64,000 nt of DNA, from assembly GCA_036346405.1 (NCBI GenBank), contig CM070550.1, forward strand, positions 11,876,115 to 11,940,114, read 5' to 3'. The stretch is from Phyllostachys edulis (taxonomy: Eukaryota; Streptophyta; Magnoliopsida; Poales; Poaceae). The notes beneath the pieces were generated by a model, which made no database searches, had not been told where the DNA came from, and worked only from the letters and a program-made list of their open reading frames with translations. The position numbers were made by a program, and so were the translations under genes. Shown here piece by piece: positions 9,057 to 20,806 of this stretch (its first letter is position 1; each line of letters begins with the position of its first letter).

Positions 9057-12000
9057 TGTTGAACCAGGGAACGAAGGATCCCGAATTCTCTATGTTCATA
9101 CACTAGTCCAGGATAGCTAGTGTACACAGTCATACAAAAGTGACATCATAATCATATCACACATTTATTTAGTATAATTTAGAGTTTATTACAAAATGGG
9201 CCTGAGGCCAAATGAAATAACACAACGGAAAAATAAAGTAGTAGGTGAGCCACACGATACACCACAGGCAATCGTCTGGGGTCGTAGGCCTAAACGTCTA
9301 GATCCTCACTGTCTTGGTAGAAGTCTTCTCCCGAATAAATATTATTCAGCAAGAGTGAGCACAACTTTCGTGTTCGCAAGTTACACCCAATAAAAGAGTA
9401 TGATGCATGCATAAGTAAACAAGTGAGGCTAACAGGGTCTATTTTGTATAAAGCAGCATTTTCAGTTTAAATATTCATAATAATTTCCAAGGCCATTTTT
9501 AATCTATAACTAAAATCAGATTTTAAATTGACAGTTTTATAGTAGATAACCTCCATGAATGAATGGTGAAGGATACTCTCCTATCATATGGCTAACTGTC
9601 CAATTTTACCACAAGGATTAACCATCCTCAAACCATTTGTCAAAATCATTTTAAAAACAAAAACAAAGTCTAACTTAGAGTAACTTTGCTCAGCATGTCC
9701 ATAACCGTGGACACGGCTATTTGAATAGTTTTCTACTCTGCAAAGTGTGTACAACATTACCCACATGAGATAATTTGCTTTTAATGTTGGCCAATACACG
9801 CTTCCGAAGGCGTGCGACTAAGCAATTATCATGAGGCCTTTACAATGCTCTACTTTAATGTATTTATGCCGCTAAGGTTTCACCTCCATTGGATTAACCA
9901 TCCTCCGGAAGCCCCCTCTTGCGCCAAGTGGGACTACTGTCTAACCGACACCCACACAACAACATGGCACAAATAACATTAAGATATTACAAATTATTGA
10001 GCCAAATCTGTCCCATTCCAGACATGTGGTGGTACGGTAAGGCATAGCAAAATACGCTCAAAGACCGGTCCTTAACTGACTTAGGCGACTTCTAAAATAA
10101 CCCCTAAGCCTCAACTCTACCCGGATTGAGCGCGTGCATAAACCTGCACCCACCAACTATCTATTTTGCCCAAGTCTAAACCATCTTTTGATTTTATTTT
10201 TCAAGTGAAATCATTTTATAAGCTTTCTATGGTAAAATAATACCATAGACTCAATTTAAACCAAGTTTGAATAATTTGGCAAAAATATCCCAAATACAAA
10301 ATTTTGGTCTAAGCATTGACTAAGCATATAATTTTCAAATGTTATTTTGACTATGGTGACAAGGAAATGATAATTCAATAATCAAAATTGGCTATACAAA
10401 GGAATTGGAATAACTAAGGATTTAAACAGGGAATTAAAATAGTGAAAAAATTATGCATGCAATAACAATTTTAAAAATAGAATTAAATAAATTTAAAATA
10501 TTGGGATCAACATGATCAATGGTATAACTTTCCTTGCTCGAAGTCCTGATACTCTAAATCCTCAGAAGGATCAAGCTCTCCGGAGTCGTCGAAATCTATA
10601 CACGAAAACACGACAAATTCAAATAAAACTCAAATAAATTCAAATGAACATTCAATTAACTCCAGAACAACTAATTTTAGTTTAGTTAGCTAGATCTTGA
10701 ATTTACATAAATTTAGAAATTTGAATCACCTAAATCGGAGTTCGTATGAAGAAATACGAGCTCCTCGAAGTTTTAAACCTAAAGAAACCCTAATTTCAGA
10801 TTTAAAAGAATTTCCCGAATTATTTTTCTAAAGAAAATTCGAGTTATTGCACACGCTGACGTCAGCGTCCGGAAAAACCAAATTTCAGCTACATTTTTCT
10901 TTTAAAGGAAATTCCTTTGAGTCACTAACAAGTGGGCCCATGGTCAACAGACCAGGTCCACGGCACAGTCAACGTCCACCGTGGATCCGGCTCACGGAAT
11001 AGTAAAGGGGGGGAGCGAGCTGACGCAAAGGCTAATGTGGTCACCACGCAGGCAACCACGTGAACTCTAACGTTGATGTGGCGCTGACATGGCGCCTACG
11101 TGGGCATGCCACGTAGGTCCAGTGAGCGGCGACGCTAGGGGCTCGGGCTCGCCGGCGCTCTACACCACGACGAGTCGATTGGAGGTGCGCAAACGAACGA
11201 GGAGACAATACTGAGCATGCTGCTATACCTTGCGGCAGAGGGGCGTTAAGGAGTCGCCGGCGATGAGGGGTTTAGCGGTGGTGGCGCTGGGTCGTCGGAG
11301 AAGGAGGCGTTGCGGGGGTCCTCCGGTGATGTGGGTGCGCGCGCTAGGTTCGTGACGATGATGCGATGCCGAAGGGAGGGTCGGAGTGGCCAGAGCGTTG
11401 TCGACGGCGAGCCAATTCACGATGGAAGCAGCTTCGGGCTTCGAGCTTCCGATCGAAAATTCCGGCGAATTAGGGCGCTTGGGGCTATAAGGGTGGTGGC
11501 GCTAGGAAGAGACGAGGGAGGCGGTCCTAGAGCTCCTATTTATAGGGCGCGGGCGAGCTCGAGGTGGCGTGGAGCGTACGAAGCTCCCCGCCGGGTCCGA
11601 GGCGAAATTAGGGGAATTTGGGGCCAGAGATGGAAGGGAAAAGCCGTGACGGGCGTGGATTGACGTGGCGACATAAATGCTCGCAAAATCAACGAGATTG
11701 ACTCGGGATTCAACGGTTTTGGAAAGCTCCGAGATGGCGATAATGGCGGACTCGGCGATGTCTCCGCGGAGAAGAAAGAATGGAAAGAGACGACGACGTG
11801 GATGGCGGCCCCACATGACAGCAGAAAAAAAGAAAGGAAAGGGAGCGGAAGTATGTCGACCGTCTGATTTAAATCGGACGGTCGAGAGCGGCAGAAAGAA
11901 ATGGCCGACAGGCCACATGCGCGTGAAGGATGGGCCGGGCTGAGGAAGCTTTCGGCCCAACACTGTTTTGGAGATTTTCTTTGATTTAGCAATTTAAATA

Positions 12001-12251
12001 AATCTGTTAATTCAAATAGGCTTTATAAAATAGTAAATAAAATCCAAAAAATTATGAAAAAATTCACAGAAATTCTCAAAGACATTTTGGATTTAAATAA
12101 AATATTTTCAACTTATATTTGGTATTTAATTTTGCAAATAAATTTATTTTGGCTTTAAAATAATTAAAGAAAAGCTTTTAAAATTTCAGAAAATCCACAA
12201 AAATAATTAACTTTTGATTTTCAACTGAACTTTGAAATTTGGGCTGTTACA
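9057..12251 (-). repeat. complete solo LTR (L family, Tekay/Del-like), 3.2 kb
   Basis: It starts TGTTGAACCAGGG and ends GGGCTGTTACA, flanked by the perfect 5-base duplication AATCT (9052-9056 and 12252-12256). Removing it restores the copia RT frame. It has no gag or pol and is homologous along its length to the LTRs at 35,788, 41,723 and 49,440. Orientation is minus: in the two-LTR element at 41,723 the PBS and PPT lie on the minus strand, and here a minus-strand TATA box (TATAAATA) lies at 11537-11544. The GC-rich part (about 10.9-11.95 kb) gives long spurious ORFs. Unequal recombination between two LTRs is the usual origin. Confidence 0.92.
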
Positions 12252-12256
12252 AATCT

Positions 12257-13590
12257 CAATGGTAGTAAACTTGAATTTAGAAATAAAGTTGATGGATATG
12301 GTAACTGCATACCTTTATAAAAACTTGGATTCAGACATTTATATGAAGGTACCTAAAGGTATTCCTGTCCCGAACTAAGACAGAGCAAATAGAAATCTGT
12401 ACAGTGTGCAACTCAGAAAGTCACTGTACGGACTTAAGCAATTAGACAGGATGTGGTATAATTGCTTGAGCGACTTTCTATGCAAGAAAGGTTACACGAA
12501 TAATGAGGATTGTCCCTGTATATTTATACGACGATCCCAGGATGGATTTTGTATAATCTCAGTGTATGTAGATGATCTGAATATCATCGGAACTCTGGAA
12601 GATATTAAGAAAGCAAGCTCTTATCTGGAGTCGGAGTTCAAAATGAAAGATTTGGGTACGTAAAACCAAATATTGCCTAAGCTTGTAGCTTGAGCATGCC
12701 CCTGAAAGGATATTAGTGCATCTGTCAACCTACACTCAAAAGGTGTTAGAAAGATTCGTCTTTGAAAAGATATACACTTCGAAAGTGCCGATGGTCGGAA
12801 GATCCTTGCAGCAAGACAAGGATCCGTACAAATCTAGAGAAGAGGGGGGAGAAAGTCATGGGACCGGAATTCCCATACTTAAGTGCAGTAGGAGCACTCA
12901 TGTATTTAGCAAACTGTACTAGACTAGACATTGCATTTGCCGTAAACCTATTAGCAAGGTATAGTGCAGAACCTACCAAAATGCATTGGTAGGGAATAAA
13001 TAACATCTTCCGATACCTCCAAGGAAGCAAAGACCTTGGTCTGTTATACAGAAAGAACCAATACCTAACTATGATTGGCTATCACGAGATGTCTGCACTG
13101 CGGACCAAGATACGACCAAGTCGCAAACATGCTATGCATTCCTATGTAGTGGAACTGCAATTTCATGGAAATCGTCTAAGCAAAGTCTTGTATCAATTTC
13201 GACGAACAACTCGGAAATCATAGCACTGTATGAGGCCTCACAAGAATGTTCTTGGCTTCGGCGGATGATTCACCACATCCATCAGTCGTGTGGATTGAAT
13301 ATCGCGCAAGCCCCCACTATTATCTATGAAGATAATACAGCTTATGTTGCACAAGTGCAGATGAGTTATGTGTAGAGTCAACTCACAAAGCATATTAATC
13401 CTAAGTTCTTCTATGCTCATAAATCGCAAAAGATGGACGAAATCAAAGTACTGCATACTAAGTCATGTGAAAATCTTGCATATTTATTCACTAAGTTACT
13501 TCCAACGTCTAGCTTTGAAATATGCATACGTGGAATTAGAATGATGAGACTTAGAGAAGAGCAGAATTCAGGAGGAGAATCTTCACGAAT
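12257..13590 (+). pseudogene. copia RT (rest) and RNase H
   Basis: RT continues with MVTAYLY, LRKSLYGLKQ, the catalytic VYVDDLNIIG and FKMKDLG (to about 12,660). The connection domain (GALMYLANCTRLDIAFAVNLL) and RNase H (SWKSSKQSLVSISTNNSEIIA, YEDNTAYV, LFTKLLPTSSF) run to about 13,590. Stops and frameshifts occur at about 12,377, 12,661, 12,990 and 13,375. No intact product is encoded. Confidence 0.9.
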
Positions 13591-13832
13591 TCATTATTGA
13601 AACTTGATCATGAAGATCGAATACTCAAAGAATAAATCCTGGAGATTAAATGAAATTGAGTGGATTGTACTCTTTTTCCCTTGACGAGTTTTCCTGAAGT
13701 TTCTCGGGTAAGGTTTTTGATGAGGCAATTCGTGCAACGCAGCAGAACGTGTATCATGTACTTTTTCTTCAAATTTTTCCCACTGAGTTTTTATGGAGTT
13801 TTGATGAGACATAAAGATATCAGATGAGTGCC

Positions 13833-14111
13833 CAAGGGGGAGTGTTAAGAAACCTGGGCCTAGACCTTGCAGGCCTGGCCCATGATAGTCTCTTCATCCA
13901 CCTCTAAACTATTTATAGGAGAGGACCCTAACCATTGTACGTGCTTTTGAGAAGAGAAATAAAGAGAAGAAAGAAGCCTCCATATCTCTATGTTCAATCT
14001 ACTATTTGTTCTTGTATTGTTCTGTATGAATCAACTTTCGTCTACAAGATGATCGTTTAGACTAAACTCGTCAGTAACGGTTCCTCAACCCGAACTATCT
14101 TCTTACGAACA
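13833..14111 (+). repeat. copia polypurine tract and 3' LTR
   Basis: A purine run (CAAGGGGGAG, 13833-13842) precedes TGTTAAGAAACC (13843). The LTR ends TTCTTACGAACA (14111), an inverted match of the start. Length is 269 bases. A TATA-like TATTTATAG lies near 13,908. The LTR stops 303 bases before the TMEM147 start codon. Confidence 0.8.
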
Positions 14112-14413
14112 AAAGGGTTACTGACTCACTTCAAAATTAACTGGATCTGGGAGCCATGCATGCAATAAACAGAAAAAGAAGGGGGATATCACACAAGTAC
14201 TTCTAGAGCAAAAAAAAAAAAAAATCGTTCAAGCCCATCTCCCATCTACGGGTGCAAAGCCCACTAATATCCACATTACTTTTACTTAGCTCGATCGGGC
14301 CCGACTTGAGCCCAATTGCTCCCCTGCGTCTCCCAATCCTTGCGCACGTACGGCCTCGGGCGGTCTGACCTCGCCGTTACTCAGACGCCGGAGACGACGA
14401 CGACGAGGAAGAG
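14112..14413 (+). promoter_or_regulatory. TMEM147 core promoter and 5' UTR
   Basis: This is the only non-transposon sequence left upstream of the gene. Three AGCCCA motifs (near 14,230, 14,258 and 14,310) match the 'site II' TGGGCT/C element common in promoters of constitutively expressed plant genes. The last 60 bases are rich in GACGA repeats, as in a 5' UTR. No clear TATA box is seen. A run of A's at about 14,209-14,223 precedes it. Confidence 0.5.
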
Positions 14414-17400
14414 ATGACGGTATTCCACTTCCTGAACTGCGCCGCCCTCACCTTCGGCCCCCACGTCGTCTACTACTCCGCCACCCCCCTGTAAGTGAAC
14501 TCTCTTCGCTCCCTCTCTCTCCATCTCTCTGTCTACACGAGATCCGTGTCCCAAACGTGTTAGATCTGTGTCTAGTAAGCGGTATGATCTTTGCTTGGTT
14601 GCGTGGTCTGGTCACGAAGGAGTAGGAACACCTGGTTACTGTCGGTTCCATGTGTGATTCGGCTTGTGCGATGGGGTTTCGTCAGTGCAATTGCAGCGAA
14701 TTTTGCTCAGTTGAGTTGGTTCGGCGAGAGACTGGTTCTATGTGTTGGTTCTATGTGTGCTGACGAACTTCTATTGCACTGTTGGCATGGATTTGGGGCT
14801 TTGTTGGGTGAATTATGGTGTTCGAACTAAATCTGATTAGCTTTGTCGTAATTACTGTGGTATGTGACTAGCTCTGAGTGTCGAGTAAGTTCAGATGATT
14901 TGTATTGTCTTTTTTGTGAATTGGAGGGGGAATATGATATAGCGGAAGACATTGTCTGTGAAGTGTGAACTGAACGGTAATAATACAAAGTGCTGTGGGT
15001 GATACCATTTGAATCTTTTCAAGAACTTGATGTTAGTTAAACTGGAAATATATGCTGACTGTATGTGATAGTGACAACAAACTGTAAAGCATTCTAAAAT
15101 CTAAATGGGGAGAAGATCACATTGGACGCACTGATGATAGATCTCAAGAGGTAGTTACTGTATTTAAGTTTGATATAGCACCAAGGTATATATACTAATA
15201 TACACATATAACATAATAGTGGGGTGATAACTTAAGTAGATAGGATGGTTTGGTAATATTACTTGTTCCTGGTAGCGTGTCAGATAATTCTTTTTCAGTG
15301 ACATAGAGGTCTCATCTCATTCAATATTTGCTTCAAGTTCAACTAAAACCCAATTGTCCTTGAACAGCGATCTACTTGAGCATTGAGCATGTACCCATGG
15401 AACATGTGAATTAATTCTATTAATTCTTGAGCCTAGTTTTATCTGAATCTAGACTTAGTTGAACTATATACTTTGCAATTTGTGGGTTAGTTATGTGAAT
15501 TTCAGAGCGGAATTATAACCAAAAGGTCTTTCTTGAATACTGGATAAAAAGTTTGCCATCTAGATATCATATTTGGTAGGGCTCTGGAGCTTATTTAACT
15601 CATGAGATGACTGCATACATCAAGAGGTATAACTAGGACATTCCATAGCTATAATAGTTTATCGTCCCTCCATTCCAATTCAATCTGGAGTGATCCAAGA
15701 GGAACTGGTCAGAGCCACAGTACTTAATTATAATATCAATTGCTTTCTTGAAAGTGGATGACTTCATACCTCCATAGTGTTGATGGTGCCTGGCGCCCTG
15801 GCCTGAAAAAAGGTTTGTTTCTTAATTTGAAGAAAAAAAACATGTTTATTTCCTCTATTTTTACTTTGTAAAATAGAGGACTACTAGTTCTATACAAGGG
15901 ACAACTGAGGATAACAAAGAATGTGGAACAACAAGTTGCTTTAATCTTTTTGTATCGACCCAGAAAGTAGTTTCTCCTTTTATTTTTCTTCTTCTTCTTC
16001 CCTTTATGGCAATGTTCTTTAGTTGCATTGATCCCAGACAAGCTTGAATATGATTACTTCCAATTCTTGTTAACAAAACTCCAAATACATGCCAAGTACA
16101 ATATGTATGTATTCTATTAAAGCACATTTACAAAGCTCCAAATTTCCTACTCAATTAGTCACATATCACGATTACCCAGGCTCTGAAATGTTATATGTGC
16201 GAGCTGTGACTTATGTAATGCATCCTACAAGTCCTGGACAAATTCAGTTCAATAAAGTTTCTGGATCCACCTCAATGAAGCACAACACTACAAATTTAGT
16301 TTTACAAAGCGCCAAACCAATCTGGTATGACCTTCACATGTGACCATAATGCCTTCCCCACACATTTATGAAAGCACCAGCAGAAAGAGCTTTTTACAGA
16401 GATCTACTAAAACCATCTTGCAGCCTATCCTATTCTTCCAAGAAGTCACTTGAACAAATGTCCAAATAAACCATATACCATGTGATCCCCGCTTACCTGC
16501 CATCCAACAGTTAGTTTTGCAAAGGCCAAAATCTAGCTTGGCCTACACGACGACTAGTTTGTATAAATATGCCCCTAACCATTCATCAGCTCATCATCCT
16601 CACTCATATCATCTACGCCATCTAGCAATCTTGTTAAACACCTGCAGTATCACCAATGGCAGCATACACCACCAAGATCTTTGCCCTCCTTGCTCTTCTT
16701 GCGAGTTCTACTATGGCAACCACCAATCTGCAGTACTTCCCACCAATGATGGCGATGGGCACCATGGATCCGTGTAGGCAGTACATGATGCAGGCGTTCG
16801 GCATGGGTGGCTCCACAGCCACGATGATGTCACAGCCAACGGCTTTCCTGCGGCAGCAGTGTTGCATGCAGTTGCAGAGCATGATGCCACAGTGCCACTG
16901 TGGTGCCATCAGCCAGATGTTGCAGAGTATGCAGCAGGTTCTTGGTGCATATTATGGTAGACTCGAGTAGCAGCAGACGATGATGAAGATGACGGATATG
17001 GCAATGCAGCTGCCATACATGTGCAGCATGCCCCCTGCCTACTTCCAGCTCTTCCCCTGTGGTGGCTGTTTATCAAATAGTGGGTTACATGTGCTCCAGT
17101 AGTAAGTTTCACATACTATTGTGTGTGACTCAGTAGAAATAAGAACCATCCAATACGACATGTACTCCAGTAATAAGTTTCACATACTATCTTGTGACCC
17201 GTTAGAAATTAGAACCATTGATAAGCTGTGTTCAGCTATTCAGTGCTCTGATTCCTGTCTCTCTTTGTTTGCAACAGAAAATTTGCACTTTAAGATATAT
17301 ACATCTCTACAGGAAGCTCAAACTTAAATTCCATGTAGTCAGCGTACATACATACTTCTTAGATGTTGGAGCTCTCTCCTAGTCTCCTACATACTTTGCA

Positions 17401-20400
17401 TTCACATCATACCTTCTTTTTAAACCTGCTCTGCAATGGAGCACTCGGTAGTTTGTACCTAGCCTGCGAAATTAACCTATTACTAGTTAGTGCACACGTG
17501 AAATCACATATTAATATATCTTTAAGTACTTGTGGTTGTTTGAAAATGCATCGAGCGATAATAATTGGAGGGAAGATAAATAGATGGTGTGAAAATAAGA
17601 GGAGGGATGAGAGCAGAGCAGTTGCATATGTTCCAAGCGGCGTTGATTGTTTGGATGGTTGCATGGATTATGGTCTTTCATTTAGGGTTGGAGGGTTGCA
17701 GACTTGCAATTAGATCATCAAGGAATAGAGCGTTGAGACGTATCTGCCAACCAAAACTGGAAAGAATTTGAAACTGTTAGTTTTGTAGATGAAAATATTG
17801 TTCTGTATCAAGAGATTCCTTGGACCACACTTTCTTATCCATTTATTTTTTTCAGGTCAGAGTATGACACCATTGGCACTTGTGTAAAAGCGGCTGCTGT
17901 TTATCTTGGAACAGCACTTGTAAAGGTCAGTAACTAGTCCAGGATCCTTTTGTTAAATAAAGTGATAAAATTAGTAAGTACCATGATTGCTGGGATCAAC
18001 TGATCTACCATTTATGTACCTGTCCTTATTTGAGAAACTTTTCTAGTTGTTTGATCATGTGCTCTGTCATCTACTTTTGTTGGCTCAGACAGTTTAATAT
18101 GTTCTTTGGAATAACCATTCTATTAGTTTTTTTAGTGGGAACATGGATCTCTTTCTGTAACATATATGTACCAGTTTTGAGGGTTGCAGGACACTTAGCC
18201 GATAGCTTTTTCTTTAATTGTTTGTCAAAATCCCAAATGAGTTATTCAGAGGTTGTCAAATGTCTATATTTCATTCTGCATGGTTTGTATTGGTTATCTT
18301 CCCTGTTATACAGTTTCTTTTGTACCAATTTTCTTCATAAATCATACAAGTTGAGGCTTTTATTTTCCTGATATTTTCAGCTTAACCTGTTGCTGTTTGA
18401 TATTCTTGTTCTTACTTTTTGCCGTTATCATGTAATGCTCCTTATTTTCTGTTTTAATCCTTTGGCATACTGCTTGTGGGATTGCGAACCGTTGCTATTT
18501 TATACTGGCAGCTTGTTTGCTTAGCAACATTGCTCAAAGTACCAGAGAATGATAGCTTTGATCCTTATCAGGTATTTTTCTGCACTTCCTTTGACAAAAC
18601 GTGCTTGGATTTATCATGTTTGTTGTTGTTCATCTAATCCAATTATTTCCATTTGCAGGAATTAATGAAAATCCTAATTGGGTTTATAGATGTTGCTGGC
18701 CTTTATTTTGCTTTGACACAGTTGACTCATAGAAACATCTCCCAGAATCACAAGTTCCAGGCTGTTGGTCTTGGTGAGTACATAGTTGCCCTTATTCACT
18801 TTCTGATCTAATGCTTTTATCTGAAGTTTGATTTTTCAAATTATCCTACTGCATCCATGGAGACATGTTTTCCTCGATCTTATTTTGCATGTGCATTCTG
18901 TACGTTCACCTGCCTCACTTCCTATTTAATTTTTATCTTTTTATTGCATAATGTGTGCTGATATCTGGACAGCCTTTTTCTATACAAAATGAATCCCTCA
19001 TGTTGACTTTTTATATACAAAATGAATCCCTCATGTTGATATTTTGTATGGATTGTCTTAGTATATTTGGTTGTGCAATTTTTTGAGTTGCATGTTCATG
19101 GCTTTGGTATTGAACTATTGATGCAATTGAAAGAACAGCCACAGGCTTTTTATTGGCTGCTGATAGTGTTTATCAGCTAATTGAATGTTCTTTGTACTAT
19201 TTGTTATTTAGTTGGATCGCATCTCCGTAAGTTTGTTACTCAGTATAAATGAGGAAACAATGCAATGCTTTGACCTTTTTCCAGCTGCAATTAACTCTGT
19301 CGTGACTATCATTTATGTATTGGATATTTTCGGGGTTTTCAGGTTGGGCTTTTGCTGACTCAGTTCTGCACCGGCTGGCGCCTCTTTGGATTGGGGCAAG
19401 AGGGCTTGAATTTACGTGGGAGTACATATTTCAAGGACTTGAAGCAAATGCCAATCTTGTATGCTACTCAATATAATGTGAAAAATATAATGTCAGATTC
19501 CTTGTTTCCAAGAGAGCAACTTCCTAATGCTCTGACCTATGATGTTTGCTAGGCACAGTTGTCAACAAAAAAACATATATGTGTTTTGGTTATCCTTGGT
19601 CACAGAAGACTTACTTTTGTACTTCTGCAGGTGATGACCCTCTCCCTTGCTGCATTAGGATCCTTGATGTGGCTGAGGAAGAACAAACCTAGGACTTTGG
19701 TTCCAATAATTTATGCATGTGCTGTGCTTCTGGCAACAATGCCATCTATCACCAGGTTATTCTCTCTGATGCTCCGTCATATGTTTATGTTCTTGTTTCC
19801 CATTATTTGTTCTGAGACACAAAGTGCTTGATTATGATGAATTAATAGTAAGTAGATGTTGGTAAATCTCCAATATTTGCTGTTAACTACGTTCTGAGGT
19901 TCCTCTAGCATGATTTGTGTCAATTTTGGGATATTGGCTTAATACCTCGTACACTATGCTTAATACCTGATCAATGAGAGAACAAGGTATCCGATTCAGA
20001 ACATTTCTGATGTATTCCTTGTTTCAGAATTTTTTGGGGCTATTCTCCCCATTTTCTTAATTTAGCATTCTATTTTCCTTTTGGTTTGTTGGATGAACTA
20101 TCATTGTCTCCAAGGCTTCATTCTATTCTCATCCTATTAAGTGTAACGTCAGTGCGGCACTCCTGTTCATGGAATGTTTTGAGTCTATGATGATTGTCTT
20201 GGAACCTTTTCTTTTACTGCTTGTGAACCACTGAAACTTGAGTACACACAAAAAAAAATCAATAGAATACCCAAAGTAAAGGTTTGTTTTGTGCTGCACA
20301 ATGGCATATGTACGAAAATGGCAAACCATTGGCATTTGAATCGTAGTATTTGTGATGTAATATTTCTTTCTTGTTTACCAAGGTTAAGCTAGGAAAGACT

Positions 20401-20753
20401 CTTTTGAATCACATAGGCATACTTATGTTGTAATTTTCGAGTGGCAATGTACTTGTAGATTTTGATGGACTACATATGTTTTATACTCGTTTCCAATATC
20501 ATTCTTTATTCATGATCATTTGGTTCAATCGTTTATTTGCTTAGTTGCTGCATTTTCAGGGCTCATGCTTTTTCAAATTAGTTTTCTTGCCTTCCTGTTC
20601 ACTGTGCTAAACATGCTAAATAAATATTGCAGTTACTTGAGGAGATCCTTAGAATGGCAGACTCCAGAGGTGGTTGGCTTCGAGCTATTCTCCTCACTGG
20701 TTATGGCTTTCATCAGCTGGCAGCTGTTCTCGGCTTGTCAGAGACCGATGTAA
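14414..20753 (+). CDS. TMEM147: TMEM147-family protein (BOS complex, ER membrane), seven coding exons
   Basis: Coding exons are 14414-14490, 17856-17925, 18512-18571, 18659-18773, 19343-19458, 19631-19755 and 20633-20753. All introns are GT-AG and all phases agree. The total is 684 bases, or 227 residues, against 224 for human TMEM147. The start MTVFHFLNCAAL and the motif PLWIGARGLEFTWEYI align with the human protein (MTLFHFGNCFAL; PLWVGARGIEFDWKYI), and about seven hydrophobic segments are visible. In animals TMEM147 forms the BOS complex with nicalin and NOMO, part of the ER translocon for multipass membrane proteins; the plant role is inferred from homology. The frame is fully open, so the gene is probably functional. 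Intron 1 (3.4 kb) contains a prolamin gene on the same strand, and a copia LTR sits about 300 bases upstream. Confidence 0.92.
16518..16655 (+). promoter_or_regulatory. seed-type promoter of the intronic prolamin
   Basis: A prolamin box (TGCAAAG) lies at 16518-16524, where DOF-type factors bind in cereal endosperm genes. A TATA box (TATAAATA) lies at 16562-16569, 94 bases before the ATG. The position inside TMEM147 intron 1 means the prolamin would use its own promoter. Confidence 0.6.
16656..17102 (+). pseudogene. 10-kDa-type prolamin (Met-rich seed storage protein) with premature stop
   Basis: The ORF begins with a signal peptide (about residues 1-20, MAAYTTKIFALLALLASSTM). It continues with a mature part rich in Met, Gln and Cys, including MGTMDPCRQYMMQ, QQCCMQLQ and MMPQCHCG, which closely resembles the rice 10-kDa prolamin. 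A TAG at 16968-16970 ends it at 104 residues. The same frame stays open for 43 more codons, with further Met-rich sequence and three more Cys, to a second TAG at 17100-17102. CAG to TAG is the simplest explanation, since CAG codons follow directly. Sixteen Met fall in the 104-residue ORF and seven in the part after the stop. The truncated protein would lack the C-terminal cysteines used in protein-body disulfides. It has no intron, as usual for prolamins. Either a recent pseudogene or a shortened allele. Confidence 0.87.
17089..17224. repeat. tandem duplication at the prolamin 3' end
   Basis: Two copies of about 65-70 bases (from about 17,089 and 17,159) share CATGT.CTCCAGTA.TAAG, TTTCACATACTAT and TAGAAAT.AGAACCAT. 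The first copy contains the second in-frame stop of the prolamin frame, so the duplicated block spans the end of the coding frame and the start of the 3' UTR. Confidence 0.8.
18978..19040. repeat. short tandem duplication in TMEM147 intron 4
   Basis: Two adjacent copies of about 34 bases contain ATACAAAATGAATCCCTCAT followed by GTTGA, separated by a T-rich spacer. They lie in the intron between exons 4 and 5 and have no coding meaning. Confidence 0.75.
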
Positions 20754-20806
20754 CGAACGAACAAGTACTGCTTGTCAGAGACAATGTAACGAACGAACAA
20801 AGTACT
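20734..20806. repeat. 37-base tandem duplication spanning the TMEM147 stop codon
   Basis: GCTTGTCAGAGACCGATGTA and the following 17 bases are repeated with two differences directly downstream (GCTTGTCAGAGACAATGTA...). The first copy encodes the last residues (ACQRPM) and the TAA stop. The second copy lies in the 3' UTR. Confidence 0.88.

Larger units (their letters stand above)
8786..14111 (+). mobile_element. Ty1/copia element, 3' half
   Basis: From left to right: copia RT N-terminal part (8786-9056), an inserted solo LTR (9057-12251), the rest of RT and RNase H (12257-13590), a polypurine tract and the 3' LTR (13843-14111). Domain order RT then RNase H with no integrase downstream is the copia order. 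The 5' half (LTR, gag, protease, integrase) was separated by the gypsy insertion at 8785/8786 and is not in the window. Frames contain stops, so the element is dead. Confidence 0.88.

Noticed and set aside
11223..11992. Long overlapping ORFs on both strands (up to about 150 codons)
   Set aside because: They lie in the GC-rich part of an L-family LTR. Equivalent ORFs at 44,250-45,090 and 51,280-52,150 are not conserved as protein, and composition explains them.
16634..16909. Minus-strand ORF of 91 codons opposite the prolamin
   Set aside because: It is antisense to a clear prolamin with signal peptide and promoter, and its Cys/Met richness mirrors the complementary strand.
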